Shown here: piece after piece, positions 47,210 to 58,709 of the stretch
Numbering within the stretch: the stretch's first letter is position 1
Layout: every line of letters starts with the position of its first letter
NCBI GenBank assembly: GCA_916613615.1
Contig: OU744720.1
Location: 71,254,471-71,318,470, forward strand
Origin: Steromphala cineraria
Lineage: Eukaryota > Mollusca > Gastropoda > Trochida > Trochidae
Length of the DNA stretch: 64,000 bases
Direction of reading: 5' to 3'
The notes under the pieces: generated by a model
The model's input: only the letters and a program-made list of their open reading frames with translations
The model's database searches: none
Told to the model about the DNA's origin: nothing
Made by a program: the position numbers and the translations under genes

Positions 47210-50200
47210 TAATGCTGTTCAATAGAACAATACGATTTTACAAATGACCTTTCTGAATGGAGAAAAGAGACAGCAAGAATGAATGAATGTGGGATAGTAA
47301 TCAGGCTTTATTATTGCAGTTCTCAGTTCCTACATTGTGACAGTTGACCTTTTACTGGTTAAGTCTAGGAATGTATCAATAGTAAACATATGCAAACTGA
47401 TATATTGCTTCACAAGCACCTTGAGTGTACTATGACCTGTGCTGTGACAAGTACCCGCTAGCACATTGCGATGATTTCAAAACAAAATGGAATCATCTCC
47501 TAAGGAGTCGAACAAAATCAGTAAAATCATTGCAATGTAGATATCAATTTACATGTATATTTCAATGTTGTTTATAAACATTACTTAATTTACGTGCCCA
47601 ATGTGGTATGTTTACATTTTATTTCTAAAATATTGTTTAGCATGGGAAAATATTTAAGTCATAACTATCCATTTGATGTTCATGCAGAAAAGGTACACAC
47701 GTCTGAACACTTTTGCAAGCATGTTGTGATAGTAAAGGGACCAGCTGCCATTTTTCCCATGTACTCCATATCGACTATTGATATCCGAGACAGATATTCT
47801 ACTTTATAGAATAGAACTGAGCCAAACTCACCTTCTTGATAATCGACAGCTTTCTGTTTCACTTCATGTGCAGTGTAAACAGACACACCGAGAAGCCACT
47901 GCTATTGAATATAAAATAAAATACACTGAAGTTAAAAGTATAAGAATGTGTTACGAACTTCCTATAAAAATGAATTCAGCTTTGAAATACTTTATTCATG
48001 TATTCACCAGTCACTTTGCCATCTGGAAAATGTTGACCTGCCTTCCTTGGTTAAAAAGACAGTCATATCGGGTTATTTTTATGGAAACAAGATTCAAGTA
48101 CTTCCTTGTTATACCTATGTATGATTATTACATGATCATCTCACACTTCATATATATAAGTGAAGATAACATGTTATTTGAGTTCTATAGTTAACTATTT
48201 GACAACGTTTAGCATGCATCATTGTGTGCTCTTGAATTTCGTTTCCTCAAAAAAATACTCCTGACTGTCCTTTTACGCATATTCGTCCGCATGCACGTAC
48301 TTTACATACTTTTCTCTAACATGCACCTCAAGTAGACAATGAGTTCTTCATTACTTCCTCCAACTGTCATGTATGTTCACGCACAAGGTCGTTGGTTCCG
48401 TAAGCCAATTACATGACATGTATTTCTGTGTAAGAACTGTCATTGTGAGGGGTACGAAATACTTCTTTCGTTTCCATGAAGCAATACGAAGACTATTTTA
48501 CAAATGACAATCAATCTCATGCCCCAGACAATGTGCTAGTAAGTCATTTTGACCAGACATATATAATGTTTTTAACAATATATGACCTTATACATCTCGT
48601 GGAAGACTGTCGGGGCAATAATTGAATTATGAAATCTAAATGTCATGAGTGGTTGGGTATATTTCTTATATATAAGTATCAAACGTTACAATGCTGTTAT
48701 GATTAAGATGTTTCTTCTGCATCACAGTTTCGCCATCGATCTATTTCATATTATGCAACTTATGTTAGAATATTTATTTTTTGTATTTAAAATTCAATTA
48801 TACACGAGGCTGTACATCATGTTTACTATAATAAATATGTTTACCTGCGATTTCATTCGTGCCTGGTTTGGTATTTTACATATTTGTAACCTAAATGCAA
48901 ATGCATCTTCTTGTGCAACCATTTTGGTAACTTTTTTTCTTGATCATTGTCAATTGTGATGGAAGTTTAACAATGTTTCTACATGTGTTACTATGAAAGT
49001 TTTGGCGATATGCAAATAACAAGCCATCGTAAATAAAACTAGTTGTTAATGATTTATTCACATGACAAGTTCGGGAAAACATTCCTCCTTAAACATGTCG
49101 AAACTGACTTATCTTAGTCAAGTGATTAACACAGACAGGCCGAAAACCAATCGAACAATTGCCGTTGATATATTAATAGAAGATTATGATATTTGATATT
49201 TAGTGGATTGTAGAATCCCATACAAGTTTCTCCTTAAGTTCGATACACAATTAAATCTGATATTTATAAATAACCTCAGCATACAGAGTATTCGTTGTCA
49301 CTGATTTCCCATCTCCATGCTCAGTTAACCCCGTACCCTTATCAGCTTCCTCGCTGATGATATACCAGCAAGATTGATAAATCATCAATAATTGAACAAA
49401 ATCGGTTCTTGCTTATAATACTGTAAGTGTAAGTAAAAATGGTTTTCATCCAGTTAAGTGATTGAGTTTGGGGTTTGTGCAACAGTTAATCAACACATGG
49501 ATATCCCATTAAAAAGGAAGTAGAGTGATCAGCGAGAAAATATTGATGTAGTAAATAGGAAACATTAAATAAATTCTCCAAGATCAGTTCAAAGATATAC
49601 GCCTTTTTCAGCCTTACCGATATGCCCTGCCTATGCTTATTTTTTTCATCTCGTCTTACATTGTACATTCATTATGAGGACGTGCACATTATAAGTGTGT
49701 CGTATTTTATGATTTTCTAATATTCGAGGAAAAATATCATTTGACTGAGCAGTTGAGTATGTATGCCAATAAACCAACTTCTCCGTTGTCACACATCTAA
49801 GCCAAATCATATGTGGATTACCCTTTAACTTTATCAAAACATTTTATTCAATTATCTCTGAAACCCAATTTTCGTAAGCGCCTACATCAACCAACAGTTT
49901 ACATACAGACAAAGTTACACGGAAGTACTGATTGCATCGTCTGGGTTAAGCACAAGCAATATCCCTGACACACTGACAAGCAATTAATTCTTAAATCTGA
50001 TAATGTTTTGGCATGTGTAGTCAGAATGCTTTTTTGGAATATTTCCAGGTAAAATCGAAAGACATATCTTTTGGAAACCAGAAATACAATCTGAGATGGC
50101 TTCTGGATTATCAGCAAGCGGAAGGAGAACACAGAGATAAGACAACTGTAAACAGAATAAATGTGTGTACCATTTTCTCAATGTTCTCAATTTCCGCCCG

Positions 50201-52290
50201 AAGTTCAATGAACAATAATCCTTAAAAAGAGAAAATGTCACAAAATCTCGTGGAACTAGAGATTACCGTCGTTGTCTCCAGGCTTATACATAATTTAAAA
50301 CTCTTAAGTACTGTATTGTTTAATTCCTCCATCCGATTTGAATTTTCTCTTGAAGCTGAAATGTATTTTTAATGAAAGTAAAGTGCCGCTAAAGACATTC
50401 CGTTTATGCCAATCAAATAGTATTGCCTTTCATAAATAATGGCTTCATTTACATATCACATACAGTATATCAAAAGAGATTTTTTTCTAAAACTTACGAA
50501 GGAACTAAAGAACATAAATCATATATCGTATTGAACATTGCTTGTTCTTAACAGATTATGTGTATTGACAGAAACAAATATACATGTACTTAGGAACTAC
50601 TAAACAGAATCTTTTTCAGAATATCCTAATTACAAACATGTGCAAGTTATCTTTTCATTATGAGACTCTAACACAGAAACAAACATCTTATTCAGTTTGT
50701 CTGAAGCTGTTTTATCGCCCTTTCTGATAATTTGTTGGTCGTTGAAGTGTTTCAAAGTAACGCTTTAAGGAGTTAAACGTGAGACTGAATTATCCAGATT
50801 TAGCACGTCAAATTTAGGAAACACTTATGCGTTTGGCCATCGGGTAATGATCCAAACGACTACAATACTTTGTATTTATGCATGTAGTACGGTCTCAAAT
50901 GTAGCAACGTTGTTAATGAATTCAGTTTGTGTCGTTTTAATTCTTATACATGTACTTTTGATTCCCGTTGGATGGGTTTCTTAAAATTCACGCTAATTTT
51001 CGTTTATTTGTATCTGTCACTTTCACCATTAAGAGGGCCAATGGGGTATGATATGTTCTTGGATTTGCTATCTGCTCGTGTCACTTTACTGTTCAAGTAA
51101 GAAGAAAACTCCCATGTGAAAACTGAATCAAATCTATTGTAGGTGAAATGAAACGTTGGCATTGCTAGTACACTAAGTTTACAACAACCTTATAAAATGT
51201 TATGGACCTCATACTAATATTTGTTGCTATCGCTATTGGTAATAATACTACGCGAGAAATGTGACTATTTGGGCAACGGCAATATACACTGAGGTAGAAA
51301 GGACACTTTACACCATTTTTGTTTTCGAGGTAGTAAATATAAAGTTATTAGATGCATTTTATTATCGCATGATCACAATAAAACATATCTGCACTACTTT
51401 AAACGAACTGTGTTGTGATTGGTTTCTATTTCATCAGAATATCTTTTTTAAATGAAGGAAAGGTAAGGGGGGAAATCAAACTTTACACCAACCTGACCCC
51501 ATCATGTTTAAGATATTGCAAGCGTTTGAGGAATAAGGCTCATCAATAGCTACTGTAACACATTTCTTTCTCTCTGAAAAATACAAGACAAAAATACCTT
51601 TACTAACAAAAATATTGATTCCGTTGGATAATCGCCATTATTGGCAAAAATGGTCTCATGTGCTATTCGTTTAAAAGAAAGTATGCTTCCTGAAAGAGAA
51701 GAAATTACCAAAACTGTGCTGTCGTAGTTATCAAATTCTCATACAGATAAATATACAATTTAATCATATCCCCCAGTACATTTCCACGCACGTCAACATT
51801 GCTATCAGTTGCAACATCGATATTGAGGGCATTGTACATGTGAATACTGGCAGCTGGTCACGATTCCTGTACTCGTTGGTCTGGAGGAGATATTTTATTT
51901 CGTAATCAAATATTAATGATTCGTGAATGGCTCATGACGCACCTTGAATACAAGGCGAATAGTACAAGACTTCGTCCTTCAATCTAGGTTTGATTAACGA
52001 ATAATATAGCAACCACATTCCATATATAATTAATAAATCATCTCTCATTTTGGATGTACGTCCGTCTGTCCGAGTTGGAGGGGGCAACCCTTCTTAGAAA
52101 CTATTTGAAGAGCCAGCCAGTGCGTTTTTGGGTCAGATAAGCCAAACTTAACAAATGATGAGATTTCATCCGGAAGGATGAATTGTTGATGAAAATTTTT
52201 TATTCAGGGTCTATGCACTTGATTTCATGACAATAGGAAAGTATGAAGTAGCGAATATGACCGAAAGACGGAAAATGACGTGCGTCAAAC
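47210..52290. repeat. segmental duplication unit 3, blocks A-B-C-K-J
   Basis: Collinear partner of 37560-41020, with block offsets of 9.7, 10.1, 11.0, 11.1 and 11.3 kb. The offsets grow steadily, as expected if insertions or deletions accumulated after one large tandem duplication. Short open frames inside (for example 138 codons at 47778-48194) show no known domain. Confidence 0.7.
48300..48510 (-). repeat. exon-like block B, copy 3
   Basis: Minus-strand frame MTVGGSNEELIVYLRC, then a stop soon after. An internal gap relative to copies 1 and 2 leaves the frame intact at that point. Decayed. Confidence 0.35.
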
Positions 52291-52299
52291 AGTCATACC

Positions 52300-53470
52300 T
52301 TAATGACAACGTAAAAGCCGTCAGAATGATAGTCACTAGTTGGTATGTTAGGTTAAAAACTAGTATTCATGTAGATTGAACGTATACGATTTAAGATTCT
52401 CTTATATATATTTATATGACTGTTAATATATTTTTTATTTAAAACAAGCATTCATAAAATATTTGGGACCTGGATATGGATATGTGTGATTTCTTTAAAT
52501 TTAATGGAAAAATATTACAAAAACCTCAAAGCGATCATAAGATAAAAATATTTGAGTTGCTGTTTAAGATAGGATTATTAAATTGATGTTGGTTTTCCGG
52601 TAATCAATATCTTCGAAAATGACAAGCGTGCAATTATCAAGTCCCTTGTCTTGTTTGTTTCTCTATTCCAGGGTATCTTCAATGAGAACAGCTTAATTAT
52701 CAAAGATAAAATATAATTTATAAATTTTTGTGTGTACTTGTACTATTCATATTATTCACCGTCATTTTACTTTTTACTTTACACATGAAGTTATTTTACC
52801 ATTGGTTGCCCGATACCTGTCACACAGCTGTTTTCTTTGTTTTTTTTGTCACGGTGAGAGGACTTAGTAAAACCTGCGCTGGTTGGGCGATCCCTTTCAC
52901 CGTGTAATATTTATTTTGACATGCCCATGTTTAAACCATTAGATATGGATGATTCTTAAATACTTTTCTTTAAAGCAAATGCATATTAGGTTTTTTTCCG
53001 TTTCACTTCGACTTAATGACATTTTTGCCTCTGGAATATCCATGCATGCACATATCTTGACATGCCAGACTAAAATGCTTAGCTCTACAATTTTCATTAT
53101 GACCTTGGTTTGATAAATTGAAGAACAGTTCAAACATTGAAGTCTCTTAGACAGTGTTTTGATCGAGGGTTAACATGATATCCGTTTCGTGTCAATGTAT
53201 TCCTTTAAAGTCTAATTTAGTGCCCTAGTCTTTAGCAATTGAACTTAAAGCAATAAACTTAATCCTAACCAAGCAACAGTCAAGGCGATTTAGACGCAAA
53301 AGAAAGGAAAGATATCCCGTAGGGAAGCATAAATTGTATTGAAACCATCAACCCATGCCTCTTATCACTCGAAGGATTTCTGCTGGCTTGGTAAGGTTTA
53401 GTCACTCTGACAACAAAAGAGGGGAAGGTAACTCTTATCAAAACATTGCTGGTTTCCTGAATATGTGCAA
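52300..53470. other. AT-rich non-coding stretch
   Basis: No gene recognised. Confidence 0.5.
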
Positions 53471-53479
53471 TACGAGTAG

Positions 53480-53571
53480 AATATTACAAGACAAGATTCA
53501 TTCTATGAATTATCAGCTTTTTTATTTTACAATAGCGACGTTTCAGTATAGATCCTTATACCGTTTTCAAG
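53480..53571 (-). mobile_element. GAAAC-GTC element, copy 4 (partial)
   Basis: On the minus strand the order is CTTGAAAA, a stem-loop CGGTATAAGGATCTATACT, GAAACGTCGC, then AATAAAAAAGC. CTTGAAAA matches copy 1 at 16.5 kb. Partial element without visible inverted ends. Confidence 0.5.
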
Positions 53572-53943
53572 CATATACGGTATGGTTAAAATAATAATGA
53601 CCCCTAAAAGAGTGAATATCTGTGTCAGCTATCGAGCGATCAGTCAAGATCATTATTTCATATACACCACATGGCAATTGTTGTTAGTTCTTTCCTTCAT
53701 AATATTTTTTATGTTAATAAAATAAAAATGTTTAAGAAGCTGCAGTAATGGTGTAATAGTTTAGTGAACTCCGCTCCTTAACATTACTTCAGTATCGTTT
53801 GCATACTCGCAACACACGCATTTCACGTTCAGATTGAGGGTGTCCTGACTTGGTTGTCAGACAATTCTTTATCAGTAACTTCTACTAACAAACTGTGTTG
53901 AATGAGTTCCTAAAAAGTAACATTCTCCATCTGAAAATGAAAT

Positions 53944-54270
53944 ATGTCAAAAACGATTTGTCAAAATGTCACAGAAAATCTTGTTAATGTCTCAGGATAT
54001 ACCTTAGTTAAGCCGACATTCAGTCTATCAAATATATCGGTCTCTAACAAACAAATTTACGTGAAGCTGCGCGGATGTTGTTCATTTCACCTTGAGCTGC
54101 ACGGAATTCATGAATTTCACGTGCAAACCATCGATGTAGCAAAACTTCGAAAGCATTTGGCGTTCAAAGAGGTTTGGAAAATTGGAGCTGTGTCCTGCTT
54201 CAAACAAAATTATATCTGTGTTTTAAGGTATTCTCAGACTCAGGACGAATTTAAGGTGGGTTTATCGTAA
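53944..54270 (+). CDS. unrecognised 108-codon open frame
   Basis: An ATG-started frame of 108 codons in a locally less AT-rich patch, with a cysteine-containing middle (RGCCSFHLELHG) and a C-terminal half ending in YSQTQDEFKVGLS. A second frame (70 codons, 54279-54491) follows in the same phase after a short gap. Together they could be a decayed single gene or retroelement fragment. No known motif, no splice sites checked, and no paralogue elsewhere in the window. It may well be chance. Confidence 0.2.
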   Translation: MSKTICQNVTENLVNVSGYTLVKPTFSLSNISVSNKQIYVKLRGCCSFHLELHGIHEFHVQTIDVAKLRKHLAFKEVWKIGAVSCFKQNYICVLRYSQTQDEFKVGLS

Positions 54271-54499
54271 AGTATCGGGTGAATAGCTATTTAAATTTTG
54301 GTACTTGCAATTTTGTGAATTGGACTGTACAATTACTGGTATCGGTAACAATTGACAATAATAAAACAACATTATTTTGCGTTTACTTTGAGCAATCATT
54401 TCGAGATGTGTTTAGAAATCACGTCAAGGGGAAGTTTTTTCCGAGGGACGATTCGCCGAAGACCTGCCATATCAGGGAGGAGGTTCACTAGAAAAAGGA

Positions 54500-55405
54500 G
54501 TTTCAACTTGAAAGCTGAATGGGAAATATGATTATATCCACACTGGTTAGAACATTGTTTCATTTTAATAAAGATATCGTTGGAAGGTAAGTATTTAGAA
54601 TTTAGAATTATATTGTCATCAATTTAACATTTGCTCAACTAGGTTGTAATTGATCAGCTATTAAAGCTCAATCGGTTCGTACCATATGACCTACAGCCAT
54701 TCTAACGTAATTCATATAAAAATCAATTTGACAGCAATTGATGACTAAAATAAATTAACACTTATAAAATCGCGTGCTCAATTTTGTTCTTTTTTTTTTA
54801 AGAAGATTAAATTTGATTTGGCGGAGAATACATCATATATATACTTTGAAGCAAAGCTGTGAATATCTTTGTTATCACGAAGGGATCATTCAAAACCGAA
54901 AGAGGCGCAGCCGAGGTCATGACGAGGCCATTCCGAACTCTCATTCATTCTTTGTGACGTCACAACTAACTGACGGAACAGCCTGTTTTAACAGGTGCGA
55001 ATAACATATCTTACCACTTCACACCTACGTTTGTACCAATACTATCCTCTTTCTAACAATACCCATACCTTCACCGGAAAGACTGCAATATATTAACTAT
55101 TAGTCCTCAAGCTCGAACGCTCCGAGCGTCATGCAAACGATAGAGATTTTGAATGTTGCGTGATATGATAATGAGTGTATTTCCGAAAATACGGATTCCG
55201 GTAAAAGCGAATTGTGAATGTATGGGCGACAATGGTTGCGAAAACGAAGTTAAATCTTTTGCCGTTTTAGTTTATGGAGTTCTCAATCTTGATTCAAATA
55301 TGTATTGTTTCGTGTAACAAGGCACAATGTCACGGCATTGATGTTAGATTTTAAAAGAATTATTCTGAAAAACTTTGTTAAAAGGTTGATTTTGTATTTA
55401 TTAGG
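54500..55405. other. AT-rich stretch with a short GC-richer patch
   Basis: A GC-richer patch near 54890-54970 contains TGTGACGTCACA, another CRE-like palindrome. No gene recognised. Confidence 0.4.
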
Positions 55406-55409
55406 ATTG

Positions 55410-55495
55410 TTTTACATGTTTGTGCCTCTATCGATGTATAACTGCAACACAAATTTTTGCTGTTATACATTTGTAGAGGCACAAAACATGTAAAA
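55410..55495. ncRNA. 86-nt hairpin resembling a pre-miRNA or tiny MITE
   Basis: Arms 55410-55442 and 55462-55495 pair over 33 positions with one single-base bulge and one 3-base internal mismatch. They leave a 19-base loop (TGCAACACAAATTTTTGCT). Arm length and imperfections are in the range of animal pre-miRNAs. The same geometry can come from a fold-back transposon. I do not recognise a known miRNA seed. Confidence 0.35.
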
Positions 55496-55499
55496 CCTT

Positions 55500-58480
55500 C
55501 CATATATTATTTTCTACTTCGGACCAATGATCATGCTATACCTTCCAATACGGATATAATGTTCCTGTTGGATTGAACGTTTTAAATGCGCTTTTGACAT
55601 CATGTCCACTCGATCTTCTGCGTTGTTTTTGAGAATAACTATATTTTCCATAATCCGATTCCTTTCCAACTGATTGCATGATTGTTCATCACTAGGATTG
55701 ATGTACAAAGGCATGGAAAGATAAAAGTATGATTGACTGAAAACATAAATTCTGTCACACATTTGCATTTAATATCCGAAGCTCATACCATTCGATCACG
55801 TTAATGCTAATACGCTAAAATGTCATTATCAAACAATAATTAAGCTTTTCTAGCACGAAGATGTATTTCGCGACCGATATTCTTAACTCCTTTCATTAAT
55901 AACAATCAATTTCTTTTGTGTTGATAACAATGAATTATGATTTGCTTTACTGTGGGAGGCAATTTCAATTTGTCCTTGTCCGTATTACTATTTGAATAGT
56001 TATATCAACTAGGTATGGCAATTTGAACGTATCTCAACTCTTTGAGACATGATCATATTCCGTAAATAAGAATAGACTTCTTTAATATATATTGGAAAAT
56101 TCAAACCTTTCAAACCCACAATCAAAGTTTCAGCATATCATATATATAAAAATTATAGTTCTGCATTCCAATCATAAGTATAGCAACGTCAAAGCTATAC
56201 AAAAAAAAACCAATGATATTTGCTAAAACTGAAAAACTGTTATTGGAATCCTAGAAAATCACAATAATCACCATTCTCTCCCCACAGAGGCAGATCAAGT
56301 TATGTTGATTTAGCCTCTGTTCTATTACGCCGACTTTGTGGGATAGAATGGGAGATGCCTGATTGGAAGCAATCAAAGTTCTTAAACCACCGTTTTGACG
56401 CGTTGTCATTTGATAAAGAAATTCAAATGGATTGTAATGCGGGTTTTTCCGCCAGGGGAAACTGCCGAAACCCACTAATTTTGGCTAATTTTTTACAGAT
56501 CATTTTGAAAGGAAATATGAAGATGTGATATCATTTCAGTAGTAACCCTGAGAACCTGTATATTACCTTCAACTGGAAAGCTGTAATTTACTAAACTGAT
56601 TTAGAATTTTTCAGCTGTGAATATTTTCATTTTAGCACATTTAATGTCTAGGAAAATCTTTTATGACGCACTTTGTATAACTATTTGTCATTCAATCCCA
56701 CATTTCACAACATTGCCTTTATCCATTACAAAACCACATCCTGAATTTAAAAAACAAACAAATCCTCTGAAGAATTAGCATAACAAATAAAGTAATTCGA
56801 TTCAACGTAGATTATCAAAGCAGGTCATGGAGGTACACTGAATATGTTCACATAAAAAAAAAATATATACAGTAAATAAATGAATAATGAATATTCGTTT
56901 TCGTGAGTCCTACTTTCTGGTGTTTACTTCATTCTATTGCGCATTCTTAGCAGACAGAGTGGGTACAAACACAATTGTCAAGTCAAACAGATAACTTTCT
57001 TGCGCAATGGGGTTGTATGAATCACACATTTTTATAACTTAACGTACTGTGTATATACGATATGACCTCGACAATGACGAAACATAGGGATATGTAAACA
57101 ATATGCATTTAAATTGAAAATTAAGATAAAACATCTTTCCTCTTTTCCTATAGGTATATAGTTTACTTGTATAAGGGATGTAATGTGTACTATGATAAAA
57201 TTTATAATCATGTATCAAGAATTGTAATAAAATACCCCTCCCTTTTATAATACTTTGGTACAGACTATGGGTCAGCACGATCTATACAGTATTCATTTGT
57301 AAATATTGATTAATTTTACGTTCTTGTAAAAAGCTCTGCGTAAAAATGCGTAATAGAAACTTTAAGATAAACTGCACAATCAGATATGCAAACTTATCCC
57401 TAATAAGTGTATACGCATGCTCGACAAATAACATCTAAGTATCACCGGTAAACAGAGCAAAATGAATAGAGATAGGTCTTTCAATACGTTATTGATATAA
57501 ACGATATCATATTTAACATGTAAGATATATATAGATCACGAATGTATAGCAAACTTAAATGGAACGTTCAGTTTTCCATTTACTTTGTACACAAACCATT
57601 TATACGAACTAGGGCCATTTGAACATTCATCGTAAACAAAATGACGTGTTAAAAACTGACGTGTAATGAATTCTTTAATGAGTAAATGCTTAAAGTATGA
57701 CACATTACGGTAAACCATATAAGCGTTAAAAAGATTTATGAAGTATCAAATATTGTTTCTTTATTTTTTATTTCGGATAGATTGTGCTCAATCTCAAAAC
57801 TAGACATTCGGATCACCAAACACACTAGTCAGTTTCTCTTGAAACGAAATCCTTAACGGTCAAACATTTTATACGTTATAAATCATTATGCTAAACGAAA
57901 AGTATAACAGCACCATCAAACAATACATTTAGGTGTATACATGAAATCATTGGTAGACATACATTTTACAAATTATTATTGCACCCAGTGAATATAAACT
58001 TTTAATTCTGCAACTTACATTAAATTGAAAATATTTTAGAATACAAGAGGCATAATAATTAAAGCATATTTTGAAGTTTTAGTCCTTTCAAGTAATCAAA
58101 GAAAAGATCGAACTTTTAACTACAGGAAAAAAATCATTATATTTATTCTATGTATATAAACATGTTTAATCAAAACATTTATCTAATTAGATTTGTAAAA
58201 TTACTCATAGCATAACTCTGCATGAGAAGGCTTCTTCCAATCTTGTCCCTTTGTGATAAGAGATACCAACTTGTTATTCATAACACTAAAATGATGTTAA
58301 GATTATCAAAACATCTAACTTCATCTCATGCAATTTTCAGAGCTCAGCATGAAGTGAGACGAGTGTCTATCAAGCCAACTTGGTTAAAGCAGGAAGAAAC
58401 AGCTGTCATTAGATCTGCTTTCATCAAGTAAACACTCGCACTTGAGGAAACAGCCACAACAGTCCCAAAACTGAGGAATT
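55500..58480. other. AT-rich stretch, no gene recognised
   Basis: A slightly GC-richer patch at 56270-56480 holds a 74-codon minus-strand frame with no known motif. A 69-codon frame at 58222-58431 precedes the CpG-rich patch. Neither is called. Confidence 0.45.
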
Positions 58481-58489
58481 TTCACTTTC

Positions 58490-58700
58490 TGGGTCCCACG
58501 TTTTAACGGGTCGAGCGCTGCCTACCGATATGGCGCATGCGCTGCACTGAGCGAGGAGTTTGCGAGTTAGGGAAAGCTATTGTCGATATGAACTATGTTG
58601 TAGTCAGTAGCAAGCGACGACAGCGCTTCGTGCTCCATACAGGGACGATAGGCCACTAATGGAGATACTATTCTATTCTGTTCAACACCATTCGGTAAGT
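58490..58700 (+). promoter_or_regulatory. CpG-rich patch ending in a strong splice donor: possible promoter and first exon
   Basis: About 200 bases are rich in CG dinucleotides (GTCGAGCGCTGCC, GCGCATGCGCTGC, GCGACGACAGCGC) within AT-rich DNA. The patch ends at about 58690 in CATTCG followed by GTAAGTGC, a close match to the 5' splice consensus. This looks like an untranslated or short first exon of a plus-strand gene extending beyond the window, but no coding exon is identified downstream. Confidence 0.35.
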
Positions 58701-58709
58701 GCATATTTA

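Noticed and set aside
47680..47886. PAN/Apple-like cysteine fragment on the minus strand
   Set aside because: The phrase TTCLQKCSDVC is suggestive, but the frame ends at once, has too few cysteines and has no paralogue in the window.
47778..48194. 138-codon plus-strand gene
   Set aside because: Lies between duplicated blocks A and B, has no recognisable domain, and no matching frame appears in unit 1.
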